From Robertmurraya korlensis (lineage in GTDB: Bacteria > Bacillota > Bacilli > Bacillales > Cytobacillaceae): a stretch of DNA of 64,000 bases. The stretch spans positions 107,801-171,800 of the forward strand of contig NZ_JAMBNS010000012.1 in NCBI RefSeq assembly GCF_023715225.1. The letters run 5' to 3'. Positions 25,096-35,258 of the stretch are shown here, piece by piece. Position 1 is the first letter of the stretch. Each line of letters opens with the position of its first letter. The notes beneath the pieces were generated by a model that searched no databases, was not told the DNA's origin, and saw only the letters and a list, made by a program, of their open reading frames with translations. Made by a program: the position numbers and the translations under genes.

Positions 25096-25812
25096 ATGAT
25101 GAAGAAAGTGGTGATAAGTATGTTTAAGATTCTTCTCATTGAAGATGATTCTAGTCTTTTTCATGAAATAAAAGACCGACTGTCACAGTGGTCGTATGAA
25201 GTTCACGGTATTCAAGACTTTTCCCTTGTTCTTGAGGAATTTACGAAAGTTAAGCCTGATCTAGTCATCATTGATATTCAACTTCCAAAATACGATGGTT
25301 TTCACTGGTGTCGCCTGATCCGAGCCCATTCCAATGTGCCGATTATCTTCCTCTCTTCCCGTGATCATCCGACAGATATGGTGATGAGCATGCAGCTAGG
25401 GGCAGACGATTTTGTTCAAAAGCCTTTCCATTTTGACGTGTTAATTGCGAAAATCCAAGCGATTCTTCGCAGAGTCTACAATTATAGCAATCACACAGTC
25501 GAGTGGAAAACCTGGTGCGGTGCTACAGTGGATTACGAGAAAAATACAGTAACGAACAACAATGGCTCCATAGAGCTGACAAAAAATGAAATGTACATAT
25601 TAAAAATCTTAATCGAAAAAAAGAACAGCATTGTGAGCCGCGAGACCATCATTAAAAGCCTTTGGGACGATGAACGGTTTGTCAGTGATAATACACTAAC
25701 GGTCAACGTCAATCGATTACGAAAGAAACTGGATGAGTTGAAGCTTGGCCACTATATAGAAACCAAGGTAGGACAGGGCTATATCGCCATAGAAGAGGGA
25801 GCTCTTTCATGA
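25096..25812 (+). CDS. BceR-like OmpR-family response regulator
   Basis: The receiver domain begins FKILLIEDDSSL, with the phospho-acceptor Asp in LVIIDIQLPKYDG and the conserved Lys in DFVQKPF. The winged-helix DNA-binding domain covers the last 95 residues (NTLTVNVNRLRKKLDE, VGQGYIA). Two starts are possible: ATG at 25096, which has GGAGG ten bases upstream, and ATG at 25120, which gives the usual short N-terminus but has a weak site. It overlaps the kinase gene by four bases (ATGA). Its likely target is the inverted repeat at 26803-26832. Confidence 0.93.
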   Translation: MMKKVVISMFKILLIEDDSSLFHEIKDRLSQWSYEVHGIQDFSLVLEEFTKVKPDLVIIDIQLPKYDGFHWCRLIRAHSNVPIIFLSSRDHPTDMVMSMQLGADDFVQKPFHFDVLIAKIQAILRRVYNYSNHTVEWKTWCGATVDYEKNTVTNNNGSIELTKNEMYILKILIEKKNSIVSRETIIKSLWDDERFVSDNTLTVNVNRLRKKLDELKLGHYIETKVGQGYIAIEEGALS

Positions 25813-26813
25813 TCAAAGAATTCGTATGGGAACGCCTTAGTTGGATTCTCTTTTATTTCTTTATCCATCTCTTAATTGTATTTGTGGCTTTTCTCGATTC
25901 TGCGATCCCGCTCATCCCCATCCTATACATTGTATTTTTATCATTTCTCCTATTCTCGATCTTCCTTTTTATCAGATATCAAAAGGAGACACGTTTTTTC
26001 AAAGGATTTGAGGAGTGGGAGAACAATCTAGATTTGTCTCAAATTCCACAAGCAGAAAGTCCTTTTGAAAGGATCATAGAAAAAAGCGTCTACCACCAAA
26101 CCGAATTGCTGAGAAAAGAGTTTCATCACCATCAACTATCATTAGAAGATGAGAAGGATCAGATGTTAGCTTGGATTCATGAGGTAAAGACTCCGCTAAC
26201 AGCTATGCATCTCATGATTGACCGTATTCCTGATGAAAAAACAAAAGCAAGCCTCACACATGAGTGGCTAAGAGTTCACTTCTTACTCGACCAACAGCTT
26301 CATCAGAAACGTCTTTACTTTATTGAAAATGACCTTTTTATAGAAAAAATAGATCTTCACCCTCTGCTGATTCCAGAAATCAAAACTTTGCAATCTTGGT
26401 GTATCCAAAAAGGCATTGGCATAGAGGTTAGTCTTCAAGAACGAGAGATCCTTACTGATGCGAAATGGCTCGCTTTTATCCTTCGGCAACTGTTAACCAA
26501 TGCCGTTAAATACAGCAGCCAGTCCGATATTTACATAAGAAGCTTAAAGAAAGACGGTCATATCGTCATAGAAATACAAGATGCTGGGCGTGGGATTGAT
26601 CCACGGGACATACCACGTATTTTTGAAAAAGGGTTTACGTCTACTTCCACCCATCAAGATCATGCTGCCACTGGAATGGGATTATATTTAGCGAAAAAAG
26701 CAGCCGAATCCTTATTCATTCAACTATGTGTTCAGTCCACACTTGGAGTCGGTTCAACCTTTTCTCTTATCCTCCCGAATCGAAATGAATTCGTCAAAAT
26801 AACAGGCATGTGA
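25809..26813 (+). CDS. BceS-like intramembrane-sensing histidine kinase
   Basis: Two membrane helices (about residues 12-32 and 36-58) have only a few residues between them, so there is no external sensor domain. The phospho-acceptor region WIHEVKTPLTAMHLMID is the form specific to BceS-type kinases. The ATPase domain shows LTNAVKYS, DAGRGIDP and TGMGLYLAKKAA. In B. subtilis such kinases sense antimicrobial-peptide flux through their ABC transporter, here the pair at 26907-29610. Confidence 0.95.
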   Translation: MIKEFVWERLSWILFYFFIHLLIVFVAFLDSAIPLIPILYIVFLSFLLFSIFLFIRYQKETRFFKGFEEWENNLDLSQIPQAESPFERIIEKSVYHQTELLRKEFHHHQLSLEDEKDQMLAWIHEVKTPLTAMHLMIDRIPDEKTKASLTHEWLRVHFLLDQQLHQKRLYFIENDLFIEKIDLHPLLIPEIKTLQSWCIQKGIGIEVSLQEREILTDAKWLAFILRQLLTNAVKYSSQSDIYIRSLKKDGHIVIEIQDAGRGIDPRDIPRIFEKGFTSTSTHQDHAATGMGLYLAKKAAESLFIQLCVQSTLGVGSTFSLILPNRNEFVKITGM

Positions 26814-26832
26814 CAAAGATGTCACATGCCTG
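26803..26832 (+). promoter_or_regulatory. perfect 13-bp inverted repeat, candidate BceR-type operator
   Basis: CAGGCATGTGACA and TGTCACATGCCTG are exact inverted copies around AAGA. The core TGTGACA-N4-TGTCACA fits the TnACA-N4-TGTnA pattern bound by Bce-type regulators. It spans the kinase stop codon and lies about 70 bases upstream of the predicted transcription start (-10 TATAAT at 26878-26883, weak -35). A terminator is less likely because no T-run follows. Confidence 0.75.
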
Positions 26833-26906
26833 TTTCAAATGTTAGATGAATCGAAGGATGGGAGCTCCCTATCCATTTATAATCAAGTCATTGAAGGAAG
26901 GAGAGG

Positions 26907-27674
26907 ATGAAATTGAATATTCTAGAAGCAAAACAAATACACAAAAGCTACGGAAATAAATTTAATAAGCAAGAGGTACTAAAAGGCATCAATATGCTCA
27001 TTGAACAAGGAGAATTCGTCAGTATCATGGGAGCATCTGGATCAGGAAAAACCACTCTACTAAATGTGCTTTCCTCTATAGACCATGTCAGCCAAGGTTC
27101 TATTTTTGTGGAAGGAAAAGAGATTACACAGATGCGTGATAAAGAACTCGCCCTTTTCCGTCAAAAGAACTTAGGATTTATTTTTCAGGATTACAATTTA
27201 TTAGATACACTTACAGTCAAAGAAAACATTTTGCTTCCTTTATCCATTACAAAAACACCAAAAAAGGAAGCAGACCAGAAGTTTACGGATGTAGCCAATG
27301 AGTTAGGGATTGCCGAGCTTCAAAATAAGTACCCTAATGAAATTTCCGGAGGACAGAAACAACGAACATCCGCTGCCCGTGCGTTCATTCATGAGCCAAG
27401 CCTGATCTTTGCTGACGAGCCAACGGGAGCACTTGATTCAAAGGCAGCGTCCGATTTATTAAATAAGCTTAGCCACTTGAACCAAAAGCGAAAATCTACC
27501 ATTGTGATGGTCACTCATGATCCTGTAGCAGCCAGCTACTGTTCGAGAGTCATTTTCCTTCGAGACGGACAAATTTATACGCAGCTCAATCGAGGTTCAG
27601 AATCAAGGCAAGCCTTTTTCCAGGATATTATGAAAACACAAGGAGTGTTAGGAGGGGTGCAAGATGACCATTAA
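26907..27674 (+). CDS. BceA-like ABC transporter ATP-binding protein
   Basis: A 255-residue ATPase. Walker A is GASGSGKTT, the Q-loop region [15 protein letters not shown], the signature [14 protein letters not shown], Walker [13 protein letters not shown] and the switch histidine VTHD. This is the BceA form used in peptide-resistance transporters. The AAGGAGAGG ribosome site lies very close to the ATG, so a TTG two codons later is a possible start. It overlaps the permease gene by 11 bases. Confidence 0.95.
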   Translation: MKLNILEAKQIHKSYGNKFNKQEVLKGINMLIEQGEFVSIMGASGSGKTTLLNVLSSIDHVSQGSIFVEGKEITQMRDKELALFRQKNLGFIFQDYNLLDTLTVKENILLPLSITKTPKKEADQKFTDVANELGIAELQNKYPNEISGGQKQRTSAARAFIHEPSLIFADEPTGALDSKAASDLLNKLSHLNQKRKSTIVMVTHDPVAASYCSRVIFLRDGQIYTQLNRGSESRQAFFQDIMKTQGVLGGVQDDH

Positions 27675-29610
27675 TCAACTCATCCTTCGTTCCTTTAAAA
27701 AGAATATCAAAAACTATTATCTCTATGTATTTGCCTTGATTTTTAGTGTTTCTCTCTATTTTGCGTTTGTGACCCTGCAATATGACCCTGCCATGGACAC
27801 GGTAAAAGGGGGCGTGAAAGGAGGAGCTTCGATACGAGCCGCTTCCGTCCTCCTTGTTGGGATTGTTACCGTCTTTCTCGTATATGCCAATATGATTTTT
27901 ATCAAAAGACGCAGTAAAGAGATCGGGCTCTTCCATTTAATTGGCATGACTAAACGAAAGATTTTTCGCATTCTTGGAATGGAAAATGCTCTTCTCTACT
28001 TTTTGTCGGTAGGCCTTGGTATTTTCCTTGGATTTTCCCTTTCTAAATTAATCATGATGATCTTGCTAAAAATTACTGGAGTAAACGCGGTCACGACCTT
28101 ACATTTTTCAAGCCAAGCATTTGTTCAAACACTCATTGTGTTTACGCTGATTTTCGTATTAATTCTTGGGATGAATGCTCTTTTTATACGAAAACAGACG
28201 ATTTTATCCCTATTTCGAGTGACTTCTTCTGCAGAGGCGAAGGTACAAAAGCTGTCTGTATGGGAGATGATTATGGGGATTTTGGGTATTATCCTCATCG
28301 CTTTTGGCTACTATATTTCAACCAAGCTGTTTAGTGGAGATTTTACAAACATGACTGAGCTTTTCATTGCCATGATTATCATTTTAGCTTCCGTCATCAT
28401 CGGAACCTATTTCTTTTACAAAGGCTCGGTCAGCTTTATTTTTAATCTTATTCGAAAAAAGAAGGATGGGTACTTAAATATTAGAGAAGTTCTCTCCTTA
28501 TCTTCTATCATGTTTCGAATGAAATCGAATTCGTTTCTATTAACCATAGTAACAACCGTATCCGCACTCGCCATCGGTTTGTTATCCCTAAGTTATATCT
28601 CTTATTACTCAGCAGAAAAATCAGCTGAAGATAATGTGATTAATGATTTCGCCTTTGTTAGCAAAGAAGATGCACAAACATTTAAGGATGCTCTAAAACG
28701 TGAGAATCTGCCCTTTGAGGAGACCATGATTGAGGTTGTGATGGTCACTGCGAATCTGAAATCGATTATCAATATAGAAGGAGAATTATTGGATACAGAT
28801 CTCAACAAAATGGAGCTGCCCGTCGTTAGTGAAAAATCTGTTCCGGGTATTGATGTGTCTCCAACAGAAACGGTGTTTACCGGATATAGTGATATGCTAT
28901 CGAAATTCATGGCTCTAGATGACTCTGGAAACATTGAATTACACAGTAAATCCGAATCTATCCCTCTTGATTATATTGGGTTAAGAGATGAGTTTATTAT
29001 TTCCTGGTATTTTACAAACGGTGGTCAACCTGTTGCGATTGTGGATGATTCCTTGTTTTCTACCCTTCAAGAAGACTTGGTTCCAGAAGTACAGCGAGAA
29101 TCTTCTGTCTTTATCGGGATTGAAATGAAAAAGGAAGAGACGATACAACAAGCAAATGATCTTTTTATTGATTTAGGACTTCATGAAAATTACATGAATG
29201 ATTCTCAGCTTCAAATGAGCACAGAACAGAAACAGCTCATGGGGCTCATGATGTTTATCGTTGGTTTCCTTGGACTTACCTTTCTTATTACATCCGGGTG
29301 TATTCTTTACTTCAAGCAAATGGACGAAAGCGAAGATGAGAAATCGAATTATACCATCCTACGTAAGCTCGGCTTTACTCAAGGAGACTTAACAAAAGGG
29401 ATCGGCCTGAAACAGGTATTCAACTTTGGCATTCCTTTAGTCATTGGTCTTTCCCATAGCTATTTTGCGGTCCAATCCGGCTGGTTCTTTTTCGGGGCTG
29501 AGCTTTGGACACCAATGGCCCTGGTGATGATTCTATATACAGGCTTATACTCCATCTTCGGATTTTTGTCTGTGCTGAATTATAAAAAAGTGATTAGAAA
29601 TGCCCTTTAA
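27664..29610 (+). CDS. BceB-like ABC permease, 648 residues
   Basis: Permease of the peptide-resistance transporter. The expected ten-helix pattern is visible: four N-terminal helices (FtsX unit with [19 protein letters not shown]), further helices to about residue 320, then an extracellular domain of about 200 residues ([10 protein letters not shown] to MSTEQKQL). Helices 8-10 follow, with a second FtsX motif ([12 protein letters not shown]). Length and layout match BceB/YxdM/PsdB. Transport frees lipid-linked wall precursors from bound peptides such as bacitracin. The exact peptide cannot be read from the sequence. Confidence 0.95.
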   Translation: MTINQLILRSFKKNIKNYYLYVFALIFSVSLYFAFVTLQYDPAMDTVKGGVKGGASIRAASVLLVGIVTVFLVYANMIFIKRRSKEIGLFHLIGMTKRKIFRILGMENALLYFLSVGLGIFLGFSLSKLIMMILLKITGVNAVTTLHFSSQAFVQTLIVFTLIFVLILGMNALFIRKQTILSLFRVTSSAEAKVQKLSVWEMIMGILGIILIAFGYYISTKLFSGDFTNMTELFIAMIIILASVIIGTYFFYKGSVSFIFNLIRKKKDGYLNIREVLSLSSIMFRMKSNSFLLTIVTTVSALAIGLLSLSYISYYSAEKSAEDNVINDFAFVSKEDAQTFKDALKRENLPFEETMIEVVMVTANLKSIINIEGELLDTDLNKMELPVVSEKSVPGIDVSPTETVFTGYSDMLSKFMALDDSGNIELHSKSESIPLDYIGLRDEFIISWYFTNGGQPVAIVDDSLFSTLQEDLVPEVQRESSVFIGIEMKKEETIQQANDLFIDLGLHENYMNDSQLQMSTEQKQLMGLMMFIVGFLGLTFLITSGCILYFKQMDESEDEKSNYTILRKLGFTQGDLTKGIGLKQVFNFGIPLVIGLSHSYFAVQSGWFFFGAELWTPMALVMILYTGLYSIFGFLSVLNYKKVIRNAL

Positions 29611-29613
29611 AGT

Positions 29614-29657
29614 AAGGATAGATGAGCAGCATGATATTTGCTCCATCTATCCTTTTT
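29614..29657 (+). terminator. terminator of the Bce-like module
   Basis: AAGGATAGATG pairs with CCATCTATCCTT, with an inner AGCA/TGCT stem, followed by a T-run. Confidence 0.9.
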
Positions 29658-29742
29658 TCTCTACAAATATTTGAGTTGCTTGGCCCAAGAGCATGCATAT
29701 CTATTTCCGTACAAGTAAAAAATACGGAAGAGGTGAGAACAA

Positions 29743-30747
29743 ATGGAATATGATAATTTAAAACTCACAGCTTCCGAAATAGGAACACTATGGGGGGAGT
29801 ATGTAAACGGAACAATGACCGAGGTAGTAAATCGGTATATGATTTCTATTTTGGAAGACCCATCAATAAAAGAGGTTTTTGAAATTGCCTTAGACACATG
29901 GGAAAAGCAAAAGAAGCAGCTTGTTTCCCTCATTGAGAAAGAGGGCTTTCCAGTTCCCATTGGATTCACTGAGTCCGACCTGAATAAAGGTGCAGAAAGA
30001 TTGTTCTCTGACACATTCTGCTTAAATTATTTACATATTATGACGATAAATGGTTTGTTGGGACATACAACTGCTTTTAGTGTTTCTGTCAGAAAGGACC
30101 TACGGGAATTTTACAATTCATGTGATCATGATGCAAAAAGAATGTACGACTTAACTATTGATCTATTGCTTAAAAAGGGAAAATTTCAAAGAGACCCCTA
30201 TTTCTATCCTAACGAGGGCCCTGAATTTATTTCTGCTAAAGATTTTATAGACGGAATCTTCGGAAAAGGGAGACTTTTATCTGCAACAGAATTAATCAGT
30301 CTTTCTCTTAACATAAAAAAGAGCATTATGGCAAAAGCTCTTTCAATCGGATTCAGTCAAGTCACTGGTTCGAAAGAAATAAGAAAGTTTTTTGAGGATT
30401 TAGAAAAAGCTGCAGATGGAAACATACAATCCCTTTCAAATATATTGCACAAAGATAATTTGCCCGTTCCAATGTCTTGGGAATCAGAGGTTACCATGTC
30501 CACAGACTCTCCTTTTTCAGACAAATTAATGTTGTATCATATGGGATTCTTGGCTCAAACGGCACAAGTATATTACGGAACAGGTCTAGCAACTGCCATG
30601 AGAACAGACCTAGGGGGCGTTTATGAAAAAGCCATTCTAAAATCATTGGCCATTACTAAAAACTGGTTTGATCTTATGGTAAAAAACAAGTGGTTAGAAC
30701 AACCACCACTTGCTCCCAATAGAAAAGAACTTGCACAAGATGAATAA
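29743..30747 (+). CDS. DUF3231 family protein
   Basis: A 334-residue all-helical protein with two related halves of about 165 residues. Each half begins with a stretch like LTASEIGTLWGEYVNGTMT or LLSATELISLSLN and includes a repeated KEGFPVPIGF / KDNLPVPMSW motif before a long helical bundle. This is the DUF3231 architecture, common in spore-forming Bacillus-group species and without a settled function. An AGAGGTGAG ribosome site precedes the ATG. It is a single-gene unit. Confidence 0.88.
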   Translation: MEYDNLKLTASEIGTLWGEYVNGTMTEVVNRYMISILEDPSIKEVFEIALDTWEKQKKQLVSLIEKEGFPVPIGFTESDLNKGAERLFSDTFCLNYLHIMTINGLLGHTTAFSVSVRKDLREFYNSCDHDAKRMYDLTIDLLLKKGKFQRDPYFYPNEGPEFISAKDFIDGIFGKGRLLSATELISLSLNIKKSIMAKALSIGFSQVTGSKEIRKFFEDLEKAADGNIQSLSNILHKDNLPVPMSWESEVTMSTDSPFSDKLMLYHMGFLAQTAQVYYGTGLATAMRTDLGGVYEKAILKSLAITKNWFDLMVKNKWLEQPPLAPNRKELAQDE

Positions 30748-30903
30748 TAGAGGCCTTCATTTTTTTATCTCATTATTGCTTAATGATAGTAAGAAACAAC
30801 TACTAAACAAGGTAAGTAAATGACTTCGGCTGGGTAGGATATGTTTAAGATGGTGCGCTTACATATTTTAATATTCCCCACTAATACGCAAGGAAGTGAG
30901 TAG

Positions 30904-31167
30904 ATGGATCCGAATAACGAACGCAATAACTTCGAAGAAAAGGTAGAAGAGAATGACAACAACCAAGGGGCCAATGACTACAGTGAAGCAGCAGGAACTT
31001 TGAATGGAGCCGTTGCGGGTGCGATGATCGGTTCTCCATTTGGACTAGTTGGTGCTGTAATTGGCGGTGTTTCAGGCGGTGCGATTGGTAACCAGATGGT
31101 GGAGGGCGATAAAGAAGATAACCATTCAGCTTCCGAAAATCGTGTGAGCAAGAATATTAATGAATAG
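30904..31167 (+). CDS. small glycine-zipper protein, 87 residues
   Basis: The central segment GAVAGAMIGSPFGLVGAVIG continues with GVSGGAIGNQ (about residues 35-64). It is a glycine-zipper membrane segment flanked by very polar, acidic ends rich in Asn, Asp and Glu. A good AAGGAAGTGAG ribosome site precedes the ATG, and the coding pattern supports a real gene. Such proteins insert in or associate with membranes. No specific role can be assigned. Confidence 0.75.
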   Translation: MDPNNERNNFEEKVEENDNNQGANDYSEAAGTLNGAVAGAMIGSPFGLVGAVIGGVSGGAIGNQMVEGDKEDNHSASENRVSKNINE

Positions 31168-31290
31168 CCATTATTAAAGGACTCCGTTTGATTTTGCAAG
31201 GATATGAAGATAATTGCTGTATGGTAGCTAACAGAGGAAACTCCATGCCCTTTTTGTAAAAATAAATGATTAAGTAGAGGTTCGCGCTTT

Positions 31291-31531
31291 GAAATTGGCC
31301 TTGAGAGTCTAATTTCTGAGGGTAATTGGACTGGACTTGAAAGAATTCTCCTTTGGCTGTCCGAATCCTGAGGTTATTTGGACTAGACTTGAAGGAAGTG
31401 GCCTTTGACTGTCCGAATCAATGGATTATTCGGACAAGACATGAAAGGAAATCGTCTTTGAGTGTCCAAATCAATGGGTTATTCGGACTGGACTTGAAGG
31501 AATTTGCCCTTGGGTGTCCGAATCCTAAGGG
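31291..31531 (+). repeat. 52-bp imperfect tandem repeat, about 4.6 copies, each with a hairpin
   Basis: Units begin at about 31291, 31339, 31391, 31443 and 31496 with GAARGAA and carry TGTCCGAAT and ATTCGGAC arms, best seen in unit 3 (9-base perfect arms). Copies differ by substitutions, and the first is the most diverged. There are no unique spacers and no cas genes, so it is not a CRISPR array. An 83-codon frame across it is periodic and probably not a gene. Confidence 0.85.
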
Positions 31532-31592
31532 AAGTGTGTCCCCTACGAATGCAATTATTCTAAGCAAACTGAATATACCTTTGTTTAAAAGA

Positions 31593-31619
31593 AAAATAGC
31601 GTGAGTCTCACGCTATTTT
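31593..31619 (-). terminator. bidirectional terminator next to the lactaldehyde reductase gene
   Basis: Near-perfect stem AAATAGCGTGAG / CTCACGCTATTT with a tiny loop, with A and T runs on the two sides. Confidence 0.88.
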
Positions 31620-31656
31620 GTACTTTCTATTTCGTCACCACATTCTCTTATAAAAA

Positions 31657-32829
31657 TTAGCTTAATACTACAGGAGATGCGATTTCTTTAAACATTTCAA
31701 TCACTTCTTCTTTTGTTGGCTGGAATGGATTCCCTGGTGCACAAGCATCCGCTAATGCATTTGTTGCTAGTTTATCTAAATCCACATCCGTTACCCCCAA
31801 CTCAGCAAGGGTGCTTGGAATTCCTACTTCCTTACATAGAGCTTTAATTGCTTCAATTACTTCATCGGCGCATTGCTCATCTGTTTTTCCTTCCACTTGA
31901 ATGCCTGCTGCTTTGGCAATTAAACGGAATTTCTTCGGATCACGTTTCGCATTTTCTCTTTCCACAATCGGTAGAAGCATGGCGTTACATACTCCGTGTG
32001 GAAGATCGTACACACCACCAAGCTGGTGCGCCATCGCATGGACAAAACCTAGTCCTGCATTGTTAAAGGCAATACCTGCTAGGAACATGACGTATGTCAT
32101 TTGTTCTCGAGCTTCAATATCATGACCGTCTTTTACGGCACGAGGCAAGTAGTTAAAAATGATTTCAACAGCCGCTAATGCGGTTGCATCTGTAACAGGG
32201 AAGGCACCTGGAGTCACAATCGCTTCAATTGCGTGAGTGAGTGCATCCACCCCCGTCGCAGCAGTCAAATCAGCTGGTTTATCAACCATCAGTTCTGGGT
32301 CATTTACTGAGATGGTTACTAAGCTGTTTTTATCCACCATAACCATTTTTACTTCACGATCTGTATCTGTAATTACATAGTTAATAGTAAATTCACTGGA
32401 AGTACCAGCGGTCGTGTTGACAGCAACAATCGGAACCGACTTATTCTTAGTTTTTCCAACACCTTCATAGTCTCGTAAATCTCCTCCATTTGTTACATAA
32501 AGTCCAATTGCCTTTGCCGCGTCCTGAGGAGATCCTCCACCAATTGATACGATGAAATCACAAGCGTTTTCCTTAAACACTTCAACCCCTTCATACACAT
32601 TTTGAACTGTAGGATTGGGTTTTACATCATCAAAGATGACATATTCTAGATCAATCGTATCGAGTTCCGCAAGAACTTTTCCTGCTAAACCGGATTGATT
32701 TAAGAACTTATCCGTGACAACTAATGCCTTTTTTTGACTCAGTTCTTTTACAAGTGCTGGCAGTTCTTTTAAACAGCCTCTGCCCATTAGGTTGGTGCTT
32801 GGTACATAATACACACGTGCATTGCTCAT
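31657..32829 (-). CDS. fucO: iron-containing alcohol dehydrogenase, lactaldehyde reductase type
   Basis: Probably reduces L-lactaldehyde, the product of rhamnulose-1-phosphate cleavage, to 1,2-propanediol with NADH. The nucleotide site GGGSPQD (residues 98-104) and iron ligands Asp195, His199 (GVDALTHA), His264 (FVHAMAH) and His278 (LPHG) are all in place at FucO positions. The start at 32829 follows GGAGGAAG and gives 390 residues. It has its own terminator and lies beside rhaR. The substrate is inferred from the rhamnose context; related enzymes use 1,3-propanediol or ethanol. Confidence 0.88.
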   Translation of the reverse strand: MSNARVYYVPSTNLMGRGCLKELPALVKELSQKKALVVTDKFLNQSGLAGKVLAELDTIDLEYVIFDDVKPNPTVQNVYEGVEVFKENACDFIVSIGGGSPQDAAKAIGLYVTNGGDLRDYEGVGKTKNKSVPIVAVNTTAGTSSEFTINYVITDTDREVKMVMVDKNSLVTISVNDPELMVDKPADLTAATGVDALTHAIEAIVTPGAFPVTDATALAAVEIIFNYLPRAVKDGHDIEAREQMTYVMFLAGIAFNNAGLGFVHAMAHQLGGVYDLPHGVCNAMLLPIVERENAKRDPKKFRLIAKAAGIQVEGKTDEQCADEVIEAIKALCKEVGIPSTLAELGVTDVDLDKLATNALADACAPGNPFQPTKEEVIEMFKEIASPVVLS

Positions 32830-33043
32830 CTTTTCTTCCTCCTTCAACAATTGTTCACCTTTTCACAAATGAATACAAAAAAATTACGAAGGGTTTTCAA
32901 AAACCTTTCTTTATATTTCCTATACTCTAATCTTACTCCCCTCACTTTATATAATCAACATAAATACAGGTATATATTTTTGTTTATTTTTGATTTTTAA
33001 CATTTTGGACACAAAGATATTTTGTTTAATTCTGTTACCATAA

Positions 33044-33073
33044 TAAAAAACAGACCTAGCTTGGTCTGTTTTC
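33044..33073 (-). terminator. terminator of the DeoR-family gene
   Basis: AAAACAGACC / GGTCTGTTTT stem with T-runs on both strands. Confidence 0.87.
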
Positions 33074-33076
33074 CTC

Positions 33077-33841
33077 TTATATATTGACAAAGATTAATTT
33101 GACTTCCTTTTCTTCAAGTCTCTCTCTTGTCCGATCATCCATATTTGAATCGGTAATAATGCTATGCACAGCGGATAATGAGTTGATTTGCGAGAAGGCT
33201 CTTTTTCCAAATTTGCTTGAATCCGCCATTAAGATCACCTTATCCGCAATCTGAATCATGTCCTTTTTTAATAACGCTTGCAGTTCATTCGTATCACTAA
33301 GTCCACCATCTGGATGAATCGCCTTACATGAAAAGAACATTTTGTTCACATGGTACATTTTCAAGGAACGTTCTGCTAGAGGACCTACATACGAAAGTGA
33401 AATCGACATTAGGTTTCCACCCGTTGAGATCACACGGATTTGCTCCTTTTTACTTAGCTCCAGGGCTACTTTAATTGAATTCGTTAAGACCGTTAACGGC
33501 ATGTCTGGCAGCTCTTTGGCCATATACCAAGCGGTAGTGCTCGCATCAAGTACGATTTGATCCCCCGGCTCCACCATTTTTACCGCTTCTAACGCGATGG
33601 CACGCTTTTCAGCCGCTCTGGTAATTTCTCTTTCCAAGTAAGAAACTTCATTATCTTCCTTGTCAATACTTACGGCACCACCATGACTTCTTTCTAGCAA
33701 GCCATCCTTTTCTAACTTTTCAAGATCTCTACGAATCGTTTCTTCCGTCACTGAAAAAATTTTGCTCAGTTCTGACACTCTTATACTTAAACGTTCATTA
33801 ACTAGATCAACAATTTTCCTCTGCCTTTCAGCTACAAGCAC
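33077..33841 (-). CDS. DeoR-family regulator, probable rhamnose repressor RhaR
   Basis: The N-terminal HTH reads ERQRKIVDLVNERLSIRV, then SELSKIFSVTEETIRRDLEK and the DeoR signature DGLLERSHGG. The C-terminal sugar-phosphate sensor domain carries QIVLDASTTAWYMAKEL and the phosphate-binding TNSIKVALEL. The start codon is GTG at 33841. It sits between fucO and rhaA. In B. subtilis the DeoR-type RhaR (YulB) represses the rha genes and responds to L-rhamnulose-1-phosphate, so the same job is likely here. Confidence 0.88.
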   Translation of the reverse strand: MLVAERQRKIVDLVNERLSIRVSELSKIFSVTEETIRRDLEKLEKDGLLERSHGGAVSIDKEDNEVSYLEREITRAAEKRAIALEAVKMVEPGDQIVLDASTTAWYMAKELPDMPLTVLTNSIKVALELSKKEQIRVISTGGNLMSISLSYVGPLAERSLKMYHVNKMFFSCKAIHPDGGLSDTNELQALLKKDMIQIADKVILMADSSKFGKRAFSQINSLSAVHSIITDSNMDDRTRERLEEKEVKLIFVNI

Positions 33842-33939
33842 GAACGTACACCCTTCCCCGATTGAACGTTGATTTATATTTGATTATTTTTATTTTTATG
33901 TTAATTTCATGTTAAATTATAGCATATTCTTTGAAAAAC

Positions 33940-33983
33940 AAAAAGATAGTAGACCTCCACAAAGGAAGATCTACTTATCTTTT
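33940..33983 (-). terminator. terminator of rhaB-rhaA
   Basis: A long stem (AAAAGATAAGTAGATCTTCC against GGAGGTCTACTATCTTTT, with mismatches) and T-rich tails. It begins just after the rhaA stop. Confidence 0.85.
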
Positions 33984-33986
33984 TTG

Positions 33987-35240
33987 TTATCTTTTTGAAA
34001 GTACTTCGTTTTCGTATGATTTTACTTCTTCTAACCAAGCTTCTTTTACTGGCACGCCCATCTGTTCGCAATAATAATCCCATATTGCTCCGAACGGATA
34101 GGTTTTGAATTCCTCCATTAATGCCAATCTTTCGGTAAAATTGCCTTCTTCTTGAAGCTGTTTTAACTTTTCGTTTGGCACAAGCATCGCGTATAACAGT
34201 GCCTTTACCATATTTCTTGTACCAATTGTCCAAGCCGCTACACGGTTAATACTTGCATCAAAGAAATCAAGACCAATGATTACACGATTTAGTGCATCGT
34301 TACGAACAATTTCAAGGGCGATTTCTTTTAGTTCATCATCTAAAATCACGACATGGTCGCTATCCCAGCGCACAGGTCTTGATACGTGAAGTGCTACCTT
34401 GTCACTATATAAAAGCATCGAAGAGATTTTGTTGGATACTGTTTCTGTTGGATGATAATGTCCTGTATCTAGTAAGCAGATTTTATCGTTCTTTAATGCG
34501 TAGCCTAAGTAGAATTCATGAGAACCGACCACATACGATTCAGACCCAATTCCAAATACTTTGCTTTCTACTGCATCAAGATTATATGACTCATCAACTG
34601 GTACTGCGAAAATTTTATCCAAAGAGTCCTTTAAGCGTTGTCTTGGCGTCAATCTGTCACTCGGAATATCTTTATAGCCATCTGGAATCCAAATATTTGT
34701 TAACGCTGGAGTTCCCAGTTCTTTTCCGAAATACTCCCCGATTTTTCGACTTCCAATACAGTGATTAATCCAAAACTCACGAATCTCTTCATCTGGATGT
34801 GAAAGGGTTAATCCATCTGATGCTTTTGGATGGGAGAATAGAGTGGGGTTATAATCTAGCCCTAATCCTTGTTCCTTCGCCCAAGCAACCCAATTTTCAA
34901 AATGCTTTGGCTCTAGCTGATCACGATCTACCACTTCCCCGTTTGTTTCTGCGTAGATCGCATGAAGATTGACACGATGCTTTCCTGGAATGAGAGAAAG
35001 TGCTTTTTCTAGGTCGCTACGCAATTGCTCCGGTGTCGTTGCCTTTCCAGGGTAGTTTCCGGTTACATCAATTCCACCAGATAGCTCACTTGGATTTACT
35101 TCAAATCCCCCTATATCATCACCTTGCCAGCAGTGGATAGAAATAGGAACTGATTTTAATTTTTGTAATTCGTCTTCAACATCGATTCCCCATTTTGCGT
35201 ATGCTTGCTTTGCTAGTTCATAGTTTTCCTTAATAGTCAT
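33987..35240 (-). CDS. rhaA: L-rhamnose isomerase
   Basis: Converts L-rhamnose to L-rhamnulose in the cytoplasm. At 417 residues it is the usual length. Recognisable RhaA segments are [14 protein letters not shown] at the N-terminus, [15 protein letters not shown] (metal/substrate histidines), [27 protein letters not shown], and [10 protein letters not shown] followed by [12 protein letters not shown] near the C-terminus. It lies 18 bases after rhaB and is co-transcribed with it. The ribosome site is GGAGAGGAAG. Confidence 0.96.
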   Translation of the reverse strand: MTIKENYELAKQAYAKWGIDVEDELQKLKSVPISIHCWQGDDIGGFEVNPSELSGGIDVTGNYPGKATTPEQLRSDLEKALSLIPGKHRVNLHAIYAETNGEVVDRDQLEPKHFENWVAWAKEQGLGLDYNPTLFSHPKASDGLTLSHPDEEIREFWINHCIGSRKIGEYFGKELGTPALTNIWIPDGYKDIPSDRLTPRQRLKDSLDKIFAVPVDESYNLDAVESKVFGIGSESYVVGSHEFYLGYALKNDKICLLDTGHYHPTETVSNKISSMLLYSDKVALHVSRPVRWDSDHVVILDDELKEIALEIVRNDALNRVIIGLDFFDASINRVAAWTIGTRNMVKALLYAMLVPNEKLKQLQEEGNFTERLALMEEFKTYPFGAIWDYYCEQMGVPVKEAWLEEVKSYENEVLSKR

Positions 35241-35258
35241 AATATTCTTCCTCTCCGA

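Noticed and set aside
26803..26832. intrinsic terminator after the BceS-like gene
   Set aside because: The stem is perfect but no T-run follows, and the core matches a Bce-type operator.
27628..27936. 102-codon minus-strand frame at the BceA/BceB junction
   Set aside because: Antisense to two well-supported overlapping genes.
31291..31531. CRISPR array
   Set aside because: Units are continuous imperfect tandem copies without unique spacers, and no cas gene is near.
31353..31604. 83-codon frame across the 52-bp repeats
   Set aside because: Its periodic protein simply reflects the tandem repeat, and the copies differ in length, which breaks the frame.
32885..32912. attenuator hairpin in the fucO leader
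   Set aside because: AAAGGTTTT/AAAACCCTT pairing exists, but with mismatches and no clear anti-terminator; too weak to call.
33907..34233. 108-codon frame on the minus strand at the end of rhaA
   Set aside because: Overlaps the well-supported rhaA in another frame; the protein is low-complexity basic.
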